Positions 31,746 to 40,577 of a stretch of DNA of 40,638 bases are shown piece after piece. The stretch's first letter is position 1; the number at the start of each line of letters is the position of its first letter. Below the pieces are notes generated by a model, which worked only from the letters and a program-made list of their open reading frames with translations, did not search any database and was not told the DNA's origin. Source of the stretch: Parcubacteria group bacterium GW2011_GWC2_42_12 (lineage in GTDB: Bacteria; Patescibacteriota; Patescibacteriia; Patescibacteriales; GWC2-42-12); assembly GCA_000997945.1 (NCBI GenBank), contig LCCP01000008.1:1-40638 (forward strand), given 5' to 3'. The translations under genes were made by a program, and so were the position numbers.

Positions 31746-33092
31746 ATGAATAATGAACAGCTTTGGCAAGCGATTTTAGGCGAAATTGAGTTAAGCTTAT
31801 CCAAGGCCAATTTTACCACTTGGTTTAAAAACACTTTTATCTCTTCCCTGGAAAACAGTCGAGTAATTATTTGCGTACCCAACACCTTTACTAAGGCCTG
31901 GCTAGAAAAAAAATATCATAAAGAGATCGCTAACGCCTTTAAAAATATCGGCTCCGTGGAAATTAAAGAAATCTTATACAAAGTTGAAACCAAAAAAGAG
32001 TCGCCGGCTGACAACTTTATTAAAAAAGTCAAAACTGAAAATATTATAGAAAACAAGCCAAAGACCATTAACCGTTTTGGCCTGAATAACCGCTATATTT
32101 TTGACACCTTTATTGTCGGCAAGAACAACGAGCTGGCGCACGCGGCTTGCCAGGCGGTAGCGGCCAATCCCGGTCACGCCTATAACCCGCTTTTTATCTA
32201 TGGCGGCGTCGGGCTGGGAAAAACCCACCTCTTACAAGCCATTGGCCACGAATTATCCAAAAAAACTGATAAAATACTCTATGTTTCTTGCGAGAAATTT
32301 ACCAATGATTACATTCAGGCCGTCAGAAGCGGCCAGGCCAAAGATTTTAAAGACCATTATCGGAACGTGGACTTATTGCTAATTGATGATATCCACTTTA
32401 TGGGGGGCAAAGACGGCACTCAAGAAGAATTTTTTCATACTTTTAACGACCTGCACCAAACTAACAGGCAAATTGTAATTTCTTCCGATCGTCCGCCTAA
32501 AGCCATCCCCGCCCTGGAAAAACGGCTCTTATCACGCTTCGAATGGGGTATGATCGCTGATATTGGCGCCCCGGACGTTGAGACCAGAATCGCTATCTTA
32601 GAAACTAAGTGTCGTGAAAAAAACTATCAGCTTGATAAAGAAATTTTGGCTTATATTGCGAACAATATTACTTCTAACATCCGTGAATTAGAGGGTGCCT
32701 TAAACCGTCTAATCGCTTATTATGAATTTAACAACTCTTTGCCGTCAATCCAGTCAACTAAAAATATTTTAGCCGGTATTATTTCTAACTTTCAATCTAA
32801 GTCGACTACGGCTAAAACCATAATTGAAGCCGTCTCAAAATTTTTCGACATTAATTTAAAAGATATAACCGGCCAAAGCCGCAAAAAAGAGTTGGTGGTG
32901 CCCAGGCAAATCGCCATGTTTTTAATGCGCAAAGAAATTAATTCATCTTACCCGTCAATCGGCCAAGAACTAGGCGGGCGAGATCATACCACCGCCATGC
33001 ACGCCTGCAACAAGGTGGCTAAAGAATATCAAGAAGATGAAAGGGTAAAACAAAAAATTGATTCTATCAAACAATTAATTTATAGCAGTTAA
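31746..33092 (+). CDS. dnaA: chromosomal replication initiator DnaA
   Basis: 448 residues in the standard four domains: domain I (LWQAILGEIELSLSKANFTTWF), a short linker, the AAA+ domain from about 115 (GGVGLGKTHLLQAIG, LLLIDDIHFMGG, sensor 2 region ITSNIRELEGALNRL) and the DNA-binding domain with GGRDHTTAMHACNKV. It binds DnaA boxes and opens the origin. It is bracketed by two half-copies of repeat family A, and candidate DnaA boxes occur on both sides. Confidence 0.98.
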   Translation: MNNEQLWQAILGEIELSLSKANFTTWFKNTFISSLENSRVIICVPNTFTKAWLEKKYHKEIANAFKNIGSVEIKEILYKVETKKESPADNFIKKVKTENIIENKPKTINRFGLNNRYIFDTFIVGKNNELAHAACQAVAANPGHAYNPLFIYGGVGLGKTHLLQAIGHELSKKTDKILYVSCEKFTNDYIQAVRSGQAKDFKDHYRNVDLLLIDDIHFMGGKDGTQEEFFHTFNDLHQTNRQIVISSDRPPKAIPALEKRLLSRFEWGMIADIGAPDVETRIAILETKCREKNYQLDKEILAYIANNITSNIRELEGALNRLIAYYEFNNSLPSIQSTKNILAGIISNFQSKSTTAKTIIEAVSKFFDINLKDITGQSRKKELVVPRQIAMFLMRKEINSSYPSIGQELGGRDHTTAMHACNKVAKEYQEDERVKQKIDSIKQLIYSS

Positions 33093-33156
33093 TAATTTGC
33101 TGAAAGGTTGTGGCTAGGTCGTTAATAAATTTAATGGCTGGCCCTGGATTCGTTTT

Positions 33157-33330
33157 TTATGCACAATCAACCAGCAAAATAATTTAGCTTATCAACACCG
33201 CGGACACACTAAAAATATTAAGATTTAACGCGACCTTACTAATTTTTTCATAGAACCTAAACTTATTAACTCTCTTGTTGTTATTATTGTTGCTATATTA
33301 TAGTTATATAATTAATTAATAATCTCCCCA
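33157..33330. other. candidate second origin element between dnaA and dnaN
   Basis: TTATGCACA (33157-33165) and TTATCAACA (33189-33197) each differ by one base from TTATCCACA. A long AT-rich tract with repeated tnt triplets (gttgttattattgttgct) follows at 33270-33330. The 382-base gap to dnaN contains only this and a family A repeat. Confidence 0.45.
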
Positions 33331-33342
33331 TTTAATCCAGCT

Positions 33343-33440
33343 AGGACTTACGCGGTTGATTAGCAGTTGGCTGAAGTTAGTAATTTTTGAAGTGAGGACT
33401 GTTTGAGCGAAGCGAGTTCCGCAACGAAAAAATTACTAAC
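33343..33440. repeat. dispersed palindromic repeat family A, copy 4 (right arm deleted)
   Basis: aggacttacgcg, cagttggctgaagttagtaa, then the core in forward orientation (gaggactgtttgagcgaagc, gttccgcaacg) and ttactaac. The outer right arm is lost. It lies 34 bases before dnaN. Confidence 0.8.
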
Positions 33441-33474
33441 GTATTATTAATTTTAAAAAGCGGGGATAATTTTT

Positions 33475-34602
33475 ATGAAGATATTTAGTTTACAAGAAAA
33501 TTTAAAGCAGGGTTTAGCTTTAGTTAGCCATGTGGCGGGTAAAAATATCAATTTACCAATACTTAATAATGTTTTAATTAAGGCCGGAGCAGGTAAAATT
33601 AGGCTAATGGCGACTAATTTAGAAATTGGCATTATTAGTACGGTGAGAGGAAAAATTGAAACAGAAGGAGCGTTTACGGTTAATGCCAAAATAATCTCCG
33701 ACTGTGTCGGACTCTTGTCTAATAAAAAAATTGAGCTAAATCAAACAAACAACGATCTTGCCGTAAGTTGCGAAAACTATCAAGTGAAGATTAAGGGCCA
33801 GTCGGCCGAAGAATTTCCTTTAATACCAGAAGTTGATAGAAAAAATTATTTTAGCGCCCAGGCCGGCGCGGTTAAGGGCGCAATTTCTCAGGTAATTTTC
33901 GCCACTTTATTAAGCGAAGCTCGGCTGGAGCTGTCTGGCGTGCTTTTTGTTTTTTCCGGCAACTCCTTAACTATCGTCGCGACCGACAGTTATCGCTTAG
34001 CCGAAAAAAAGATTCAAATTAAATCTAATAATGAAGAAGAAAAAAGAGTTATTGTGCCGGCAAAAACCCTGCAAGAGTTGCTAAGAGTTTTGTCGGTAAA
34101 TTTAGACGATGAAGTAGAGGAAAATAACAAAGAAATAAAATTTTACCTTTCTGACAACCAAATTTTATTTATTTACGGTTCGACTGAATTAGTTTCTCGG
34201 CTGGTTGAGGGCCAATATCCGGACTATCAGCAGATTATCCCGACTACCAGTAAAACTAAAATTATAATTGACCGGCAGGAATTAATTCGCGCCGTAAAAA
34301 TAGCCTCTTTATTCTCTAAAACCGGCATTAATGATATTAATTTAGATTTTCCCTTAAGCAAGAACCAGGTGGTGGTTTCCTCGATATCCGGCCAGACTGG
34401 AGAAAATATAACCAAGCTGGAAGCTAAGGTGACGGGCGATGAAAATAGCCTGGTGGTTAATTATCGTTATTTACTTGAGGGCTTGAGTAATGTTGAAAAG
34501 GAAATGATTAAAATCGAAGTCATAGACGGGAATACGCCTTGCCTTGTCCGGCCGGAGCAGGATGAAAGCTATTTGTATATTATTATGCCGATCAAGCAAT
34601 AA
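33475..34602 (+). CDS. dnaN: DNA polymerase III beta sliding clamp
   Basis: 375 residues forming three similar domains. KIFSLQENLKQGLALVSHVAG, ILNNVLIKA, LSGVLFVFSGNSLTIVATDSYRLA, QYPDYQQIIP, and the C-terminal YLYIIMPIKQ (usual MPM/MPI end). Clamp for the replicative polymerase; second gene of the dnaA-dnaN block. Confidence 0.98.
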   Translation: MKIFSLQENLKQGLALVSHVAGKNINLPILNNVLIKAGAGKIRLMATNLEIGIISTVRGKIETEGAFTVNAKIISDCVGLLSNKKIELNQTNNDLAVSCENYQVKIKGQSAEEFPLIPEVDRKNYFSAQAGAVKGAISQVIFATLLSEARLELSGVLFVFSGNSLTIVATDSYRLAEKKIQIKSNNEEEKRVIVPAKTLQELLRVLSVNLDDEVEENNKEIKFYLSDNQILFIYGSTELVSRLVEGQYPDYQQIIPTTSKTKIIIDRQELIRAVKIASLFSKTGINDINLDFPLSKNQVVVSSISGQTGENITKLEAKVTGDENSLVVNYRYLLEGLSNVEKEMIKIEVIDGNTPCLVRPEQDESYLYIIMPIKQ

Positions 34603-34632
34603 AGCAAGCAAGCGGAAAAATAAGAAAACAAC

Positions 34633-34670
34633 AAAAAACCGCTTAACGAATTTTAGCGGTTTTTGTATTT
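34633..34670 (+). terminator. dnaN terminator
   Basis: aaaaaccgct ... agcggttttt with T run. Confidence 0.8.
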
Positions 34671-34671
34671 T

Positions 34672-34785
34672 GCCCCTTTAACAAAGGGGCCGCCTTGCAA
34701 GGCGGGGGATTTAATTATTCTCCCCAGCGCCAACTTACTATAGAGGGCGGCAGAAATCCCCCGCACCCCCTTTATTAAAGGGGGC
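34672..34785. repeat. dispersed palindromic repeat family E, copy 3
   Basis: Hairpins gccccttta-acaaaggggc and ccccctttattaaagggggc, inner gggggattt / aaatccccc. Its right end supplies the last codons and stop of the class A PBP (ISPL-stop). Confidence 0.8.
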
Positions 34786-37720
34786 TAATCGCCGGCGTAG
34801 AAGTCGCGCTAGCTGGCATTTCTTTAATTGTGATATTAATTTCAGCGCTCTTGGCGGTTTGTTTTTGCCAGCCATGCGCCTCGGCGAAGAGCTTGTATGA
34901 TCCGGGGGCTAAAATAGTATTGAGCGAACCAGACGCGATTTTGTCTTTAATTTGGGCCTGGCCAATTTGTTTTACCTTGCCGGCCGAGTCTTTATAATAG
35001 AAAGTTGCGCCGGCAGTTTGCTCCGGATTAGTGATAGCGGCTTTAAGCGTTAGCGGGAAGTCGTATTTGATAAAATTAGCGTCAGCCGCGGGCTGGATTA
35101 AGCTAATTTTGATTTTGGTTTTTTCCGGTTCAGGATTTCGCGCTAAATTAAATTCAATTTTTTGCTCGCGGCAATTATCAACGGCATCGCAAACGCGCAC
35201 GGTCAGGCCGTGAAAGCCGTTATTTAAAAAATTAACAGATTTATTAAGATTAAAAGGGCTGGCGGCTATGGTATCAAACAAATAGCCGTCGATATAATAT
35301 TCCGCTCGGCTAACGCCGTTCGTGGCCGTGGCGCTGATTCTAACTTCCAGGGTCTGGTTAGCAATGGTTTGGTTGTTAGCGGGATAATCAATTGACATCA
35401 CTGGCTCGTAGCCGGGCCGGTGCACATTATCAAATTCGGTCGGCGGCAAAGAATTAACCAGACCTTGTTTTTTTGCCCAAGCCGCGACCGCGTCTTCCCA
35501 GGGCTTAAATTGCGGGTCGCTTGCTGGGTTCGTTGGCGCCGGACCAGTCGGGTCGTCTTTATCAACATAATAAAGAATATCGTGCGGCTGTTTGAATTGT
35601 TTTTCTGCGACAGCGCTTGGCGGCGTGAATTCATTAGCCAGATAGCCGGAGAATTTATCAATCTTGACGGTAGCGGCGCCGTCAATCGCGCCGTCTAAAA
35701 CCGGTTTGCCGGTTTTTAATAAATCGGGCGCGTTAAAATATTCAATCGGCGTATTGCCCAGGACTCGGTCCATATAATCATGCCAGATTGGCGCCGCCAC
35801 GACCGAGCCGTCGGCGCCGCGCTTCATTTCTTTATTATTGTTATTGCCCACCCAGACGCCGGTGACGATTGACGGCGTATAACCAATAGTCCAGGCATCG
35901 CGGTAGTCGTTAGTAGTGCCGGTTTTGGCCGCTACGGGCCGCGAGCCCAGAGTTAGAAAATTGTTTGCGCCAAAGATATAGCTTCTGGCTGAATTATCCG
36001 CCAAAACGCTATTAATCAGGCGCGCGATATTACCGTTTAAAATTCTTTCTTCTTGGTCTTTAAATTCTTCCAAAATTTTGCCGTCTTGGTCTTCGATTTT
36101 TAAAATGAAGGCCGGTGGACGCTTCAACCCTTCGCGCGCGAAAGCGCTAAAAGCATTGGCGTGTTCCAATAATTTTACTTCACCGCCGCCTAAAACCAAG
36201 GACAGGCCGAAACGATTTTTATCGTTAAGCGTGGTATAGCCAAGGTTTTGCGCTAAGCCGATAACATTATTAATGCCGGTTAAATAGATGGTTTTAACCG
36301 CCGGTATATTTAAGGAACCGGCTAAGGCCTGCCTAATCGTTACCGGGCCATGTTCTTTTGCATCATAGTTGTGCGGTTCATACGGTTTGGCCGGGTCGGT
36401 AGAAAAATTAGTTACCACATCATAGAGCACAGTCTCGGGCGTATAGCCCTTAATAAAGGCGGCTGCGTAGACAACGGGCTTGAAAGATGAGCCCGGCTGC
36501 CTGGGCTGAAGCGCGACATTTACCTGGCCGTCAATCTCGTTGTTAAAATAGTCCCGCGAGCCCACCAGAGCCAGGACTTGCCCGGTTTTGGGATCAAGCG
36601 AAACTAAAGCCGCGTTAGTGGCTTGGTAGTTTTTTTCATTCAGCGCGGTTTTTTCCTTAATGACTTCTTCCGCGATTTTCTGTTTATATAAATCCAGAGT
36701 GGTATAGATTTTCAAACCGCCTTGTTCGATGGTTTTTTCGCCGTATTTATCGGCCAGCAACTCTTTGATATACATGACGAAATGCGGCGCTAGCATATTT
36801 TCCGATGGCGCCTTAAAGATTAGCTCGGTTTTTTTTGTCGCCTCCGCCTGATCTTTAGTAATATAGCCGTATTTGGCCATTAAATCTAAAATATATTTCT
36901 GTCGAGCAATGAGCAAATCTTTATTCGGCCCGTATGGCGAGTAGCGGCTGGGGGCTTGCGGAATGGCGGCTAGTACGGCCGACTCGGCCAAATTTAAATC
37001 GCGCGCGCTTTTACCGAAAAATCTTTGGCTGGCGGCTTCCACGCCGTAGGCGGTTGAACCGTAGGGAATTTCATTAAAGTACATTTGCAGGATTTCATCT
37101 TTAGAGAATTTTTTTTCCAAGCGATAGGCCAAAATGATTTCTTTGATTTTCCTGGTATAGGTTTTTTCGGTGGTTAAGATGGAATTTTTAACGAACTGCT
37201 GGGTTAAAGTTGAACCGCCGCCGGTTTTGCCAAAAAGAACATTTGTTACCAGAGTTCTGAAAATGGCCCAGAGACTAAAGCCGCCGTGTTTATAGAAGTC
37301 TTTATCTTCTATGGAAATAGTAGCGTTTTTTAGAGTTTCGGGCACATCTTTTAAACTGATCAGGGTGCGTTTTTCCGCGCCGTGGATATCGTAAAGCACG
37401 GTCGTGCCGGTGCGATCATATATTTTAGTGCTTTGCGCCACCTGGCGTTCCATCAGGCGGTTGGGGTCGGGCAGGTCGTGAGTTAGCCGCAGGTAGGCAA
37501 AAAAGCAAACCAGCAAAAAAACCAGCCAACCATAAAATAGGGCTTTAGCCAGCTTTACTCTAGAAAATGGTTTTTTGGTTTTCCCGGCGTATTCTTTTAT
37601 TTTTCCGCCACGGCTAAAACCGGCCGAAGTTTTCCGCCTTTTGTTGAGGAAATATTTTTTTTTGGCGTGGCGCCAACTTTGGGGAGATTTTATGCCGCGG
37701 GAAGAATAGGAAATGGCCAT
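34775..37720 (-). CDS. class A penicillin-binding protein (PBP1A type)
   Basis: About 981 residues from the ATG at 37720, with ggag 15 bases upstream; a TTG start at 37741 would overlap the previous gene. Basic cytoplasmic head, membrane helix (ALFYGWLVFLLVCFFAYL), GT51 glycosyltransferase (SIEDKDFYKHGGFS, GGSTLTQQFVKN, KIKEIILAYRLEKKFSKDEIL), then the transpeptidase: SxxK in PGSSFKPVVY, SLN in LAGSLNIPA and KTG in AAKTGTTNDYRDAW. The C-terminus adds about 200 residues of Ig-like domains (SIDYPANNQTIANQTLEVRI). Builds and crosslinks peptidoglycan outside the membrane. The gene ends inside a repeat. Confidence 0.96.
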   Translation of the reverse strand: MAISYSSRGIKSPQSWRHAKKKYFLNKRRKTSAGFSRGGKIKEYAGKTKKPFSRVKLAKALFYGWLVFLLVCFFAYLRLTHDLPDPNRLMERQVAQSTKIYDRTGTTVLYDIHGAEKRTLISLKDVPETLKNATISIEDKDFYKHGGFSLWAIFRTLVTNVLFGKTGGGSTLTQQFVKNSILTTEKTYTRKIKEIILAYRLEKKFSKDEILQMYFNEIPYGSTAYGVEAASQRFFGKSARDLNLAESAVLAAIPQAPSRYSPYGPNKDLLIARQKYILDLMAKYGYITKDQAEATKKTELIFKAPSENMLAPHFVMYIKELLADKYGEKTIEQGGLKIYTTLDLYKQKIAEEVIKEKTALNEKNYQATNAALVSLDPKTGQVLALVGSRDYFNNEIDGQVNVALQPRQPGSSFKPVVYAAAFIKGYTPETVLYDVVTNFSTDPAKPYEPHNYDAKEHGPVTIRQALAGSLNIPAVKTIYLTGINNVIGLAQNLGYTTLNDKNRFGLSLVLGGGEVKLLEHANAFSAFAREGLKRPPAFILKIEDQDGKILEEFKDQEERILNGNIARLINSVLADNSARSYIFGANNFLTLGSRPVAAKTGTTNDYRDAWTIGYTPSIVTGVWVGNNNNKEMKRGADGSVVAAPIWHDYMDRVLGNTPIEYFNAPDLLKTGKPVLDGAIDGAATVKIDKFSGYLANEFTPPSAVAEKQFKQPHDILYYVDKDDPTGPAPTNPASDPQFKPWEDAVAAWAKKQGLVNSLPPTEFDNVHRPGYEPVMSIDYPANNQTIANQTLEVRISATATNGVSRAEYYIDGYLFDTIAASPFNLNKSVNFLNNGFHGLTVRVCDAVDNCREQKIEFNLARNPEPEKTKIKISLIQPAADANFIKYDFPLTLKAAITNPEQTAGATFYYKDSAGKVKQIGQAQIKDKIASGSLNTILAPGSYKLFAEAHGWQKQTAKSAEINITIKEMPASATSTPAISPL

Positions 37721-37722
37721 AG

Positions 37723-38451
37723 TTATTTTTTTACTCTCCAAAATAAATATTTTATCATTGTCGCAAGGATAGAAATACCGTAAGTAGAGCTTCTTAGAAA
37801 ACCAATCACCGAAGCTTCGGGGAAATATTTAGTTGGTATGGGGATTTCTTTAATTTTAAGACCCGCCTTTTTCATTTGGACAATTATTTCCGTGTCAAAA
37901 ACAAAATTATTAGAATTTTTCATAAAAGGTACCAACTTCAAGGTTTTTCTGCTGTATGCCCTAAAACCCGAATGATATTCGGTCAGGTTCAGACCGAGAA
38001 CCGTATTTTCAATAGCTGTTAAAAAAATATTGGCGGCGAATTTCCAATAAGGCATGCCGCCTATAATGGCGTTTTTGGGGGTCATCATTCTGGAGCCGAA
38101 AACTGCGTCGGTTTTACCGTCAGAAAATTTTTGTATTAATTCGGGGATCAACTTCGGGTCATATTGATGATCGGGATGAACCATTATCACGATATCGGCG
38201 CCGTAGCCAAGCGCCTTTGTATAGCAAGTTTTTTGATTGGCGCCGTAGCCGCCGTTTTTTCTATGTACAAAAGTTTTTAATCCCAGGATCTTAGCCAGTT
38301 CAGCGGTGCCGTCGTCACTGGCATCATCAACTAAAATAATATCGTCTACCCATTCCATCGGCAAATCATCCAAAGTCTTTTTTAATGTCTTCGCGGCGTT
38401 GTAAGCAGGTAAAACTACAATAATTTTTTTATCACCGGTCAGCTTGCTCAT
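37723..38451 (-). CDS. family 2 glycosyltransferase, polyprenyl-phosphate type
   Basis: 242 residues. GT-A fold: IIVVLPAYNAAKTLKKTLDDL, DIILVDDASDDGTAELA, GYGANQKTCYTKALGYGADIVIMVHPDHQYDP (DxD-like HPDHQ), FGSRMM, LTEYHSGFRAYSRKTL. Resembles dolichol/undecaprenyl-phosphate sugar transferases, which supply lipid-linked sugars to GT-C enzymes such as the neighbour at 38689. No C-terminal membrane pair beyond a single hydrophobic end. The stop lies two bases before the PBP ATG. Confidence 0.88.
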   Translation of the reverse strand: MSKLTGDKKIIVVLPAYNAAKTLKKTLDDLPMEWVDDIILVDDASDDGTAELAKILGLKTFVHRKNGGYGANQKTCYTKALGYGADIVIMVHPDHQYDPKLIPELIQKFSDGKTDAVFGSRMMTPKNAIIGGMPYWKFAANIFLTAIENTVLGLNLTEYHSGFRAYSRKTLKLVPFMKNSNNFVFDTEIIVQMKKAGLKIKEIPIPTKYFPEASVIGFLRSSTYGISILATMIKYLFWRVKK

Positions 38452-38688
38452 AATTTATATGGATAGCGATAATTCAAATTATTTACTGGCGAAATTTATG
38501 TTGGAATATAAAAATTATAACAGTAATTAGAAGAAAAATCAATTTTATCCTGTTAAAGTCTATTCCAAAGCTTAATTATTTTTTGCCTAAAATTACTCTT
38601 TGTGATATTTTGAAGATAGAAAATCAAACAGTTTGCTAGATGATTTCTGGCGCTTGAAATCGGATATTAATTTATCAATTTAACCCCA

Positions 38689-40260
38689 ATGAGATTATTT
38701 AAAAGCTTATTTTTTAAATCAGCCATGGTCTTTTTGTTTTTTTTCTTTTTGTTTTTTTTTACGCACTTATTAAATGGCCAATTTATTTCGAGTGATGACC
38801 CATATTATCATGCTAAGCACGCTCTTCTAATAGAGCAAAGCGGTGAAATTAATCTCGTTGAGCCGTGGCTGGAATTTCATTTTCTTAATTTTGCTCCGGC
38901 AGACTATTGGTGGGGTTTTCATTTAGGCATGGCTATATTTATACACTGGTTCGGTTTATTTTTAGGCGTTGAGATTTTTGCCAGCATCTTGGCGACCTTG
39001 GTTTTTTTAATTTTTTATTTAATCCTAAACGAGTTAAGGGTAAAATATCCGTTGGCGTGGCTTTCCTTCTTATTTTTTTCTTCCACAGCTTTTATTTATA
39101 GATTACTCTTGGAAAGGCCGCATCTTTTGGCGATAATGGTTCTGCCTTTGGCTTTTTTGCTCTTGGTTAAGAAGAAGAATTTTTGGCTATTTATTTTGTC
39201 TTTGTTTTACGCCCTTAGTTATGTTTTAGCGCCGTTGATAGTATTACAGACATTGATTTATTTGGCTGTGGATTTTTATACTAATAAACGAGTTAATTTA
39301 AGGCCGTTAATCGCTTCAACTGCCGGCATTTTAGCCGGTGTAATTATTCACCCGAATAGCTTGAATTACCTTTATGGCATGTTTACGCAAAATTGGCTGG
39401 TTTTATTTTTAAGACTGACCGGCGTTAATTTGGGTATCGGCAGCGAGGTGCAGCTGGCTAGTTTTTTTACCTTTTTGAACCTTAACTTTTTAACTTTATT
39501 ATTTTATATTTTGGCCGCGACTTTGTTTCTATCCTTAAAGAGAGTTGATAGAGAGTCGACTGTAAATATTTTTTTATTCTTATGTTCAAGCTTTTGGCTA
39601 TTGGTAACCTTGTTGGTGCCGCGCGGGGTAGAATATTGGCTACCTATCACTTTTATTTTCGCCGCAGTTATGTTCAGCGATTTTTCGGCCGGAGAAGGGT
39701 TTGAGCAAGCTAAAGATTGGCTGGTTGATAGAATAAACTTTAAAATTATTGGTTTTTTTCTAATTAGCCTTTTGGCTTTAGTCGTTTTTTATAATTTAGG
39801 TAATGTTTTTTATAATTTATATTATGATAAGACGGGCGAGATTAGCGCGAATTACGAGCAGGCCAATATTTGGTTAAAAGCTAACACGGTTGAAGGTTCC
39901 CTCGTGTTTTATAATAATTTTAGTATGTGGCCGATGATGTTTTTCTACAATAATTACAATCATTATATCATTGGCATGGATCCGACATCAACATATGAAT
40001 ACAACAAACAAACCTATTGGTTGTGGCGCAATATTTCTTTTCAGGGCCTATCTTGCGATAAGCCGAGCCCATGTTTTGATATTAGTCCGCGTGATCAAGT
40101 TAAATTAGTGCCCCTTACCATTAAGACCGTTTTTCGCTCTAAATACGCGGTAGTGTCAAATTATGAGAACAGTAATTTAATTAAAACTTTAAATAATCTT
40201 AAAGCCCAGGTTCGGCTGGTTTTTAAGAATAAGGACTTACTGATTTACGAGATGAGATAG
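38689..40260 (+). CDS. GT-C-type polytopic membrane glycosyltransferase, STT3-like
   Basis: 523 residues with about eleven membrane helices between 10 and 365 and a soluble C-terminal domain of about 150 residues. The first external loop reads FISSDDPYYHAKHALLIE, like the DPYYH motif of STT3/AglB oligosaccharyltransferases. Tyr-rich YNNFSMWPMMFFYNNYNHYI follows in the C-domain. WWDYG, the STT3 hallmark, is not seen, so sugar transfer from a lipid carrier is likely but the acceptor is unknown. Divergent from the GT2 gene across 237 bases in which I see only AT-rich DNA. Confidence 0.7.
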   Translation: MRLFKSLFFKSAMVFLFFFFLFFFTHLLNGQFISSDDPYYHAKHALLIEQSGEINLVEPWLEFHFLNFAPADYWWGFHLGMAIFIHWFGLFLGVEIFASILATLVFLIFYLILNELRVKYPLAWLSFLFFSSTAFIYRLLLERPHLLAIMVLPLAFLLLVKKKNFWLFILSLFYALSYVLAPLIVLQTLIYLAVDFYTNKRVNLRPLIASTAGILAGVIIHPNSLNYLYGMFTQNWLVLFLRLTGVNLGIGSEVQLASFFTFLNLNFLTLLFYILAATLFLSLKRVDRESTVNIFLFLCSSFWLLVTLLVPRGVEYWLPITFIFAAVMFSDFSAGEGFEQAKDWLVDRINFKIIGFFLISLLALVVFYNLGNVFYNLYYDKTGEISANYEQANIWLKANTVEGSLVFYNNFSMWPMMFFYNNYNHYIIGMDPTSTYEYNKQTYWLWRNISFQGLSCDKPSPCFDISPRDQVKLVPLTIKTVFRSKYAVVSNYENSNLIKTLNNLKAQVRLVFKNKDLLIYEMR

Positions 40261-40288
40261 CCGGTTTAGATGAGTCGCCGACTTAGGG

Positions 40289-40313
40289 AAACCCTTGTTT
40301 TATAAGGGGTTTA
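40289..40313 (+). terminator. terminator after the GT-C gene
   Basis: aaaccctt / aaggggttt with one bulge. The T run is short. Confidence 0.45.
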
Positions 40314-40379
40314 TGGCTATTTTTACAATTTGCTTGTTTAGTGGCAATTTGTTAACTTACGAGATAGTTTGCGAGTTTG

Positions 40380-40407
40380 TTGACTGTTTTAGTCGGGGGG
40401 GTATAAT
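40380..40407 (+). promoter_or_regulatory. promoter of the interrupted secreted-protein gene
   Basis: TTGACT (40380-40385), a 16-base spacer, TATAAT (40402-40407). A leader hairpin gcccaa...tttgggc (40433-40453) follows. Confidence 0.65.
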
Positions 40408-40467
40408 ATAAGCAATAATACATTTAGGCAAACGCCCAATTAAAATTTTGGGCTTTGCGGAAAAATT

Positions 40468-40545
40468 ATGAAAAAGATTTTATTATTCTGTTTACTAGCT
40501 ATTCTGCTTTTACCCTTGGCGGCCAGCGCGGGAGTTACCGCATAG
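40468..40545 (+). pseudogene. signal-peptide stub of a secreted protein cut by an IS
   Basis: ATG at 40468 begins a textbook signal peptide (MKKILLFCLLAILLLPLAAS, then AGVTA) that stops at TAG 40543-40545. The mature protein is missing because an IS end begins around 40540. Promoter and leader are intact. Confidence 0.65.
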
Positions 40546-40575
40546 CTGTCCAAAATCCCACAAATCCCCTGAAAA
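40541..40575. mobile_element. terminal end of an insertion sequence
   Basis: The stretch between the signal-peptide stub and the transposase stop (catagctgtccaaaatccca, caaatcccctga) is the non-coding end of an IS, probably including its inverted repeat. The partner end lies outside the window. Confidence 0.5.
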
Positions 40576-40577
40576 CA

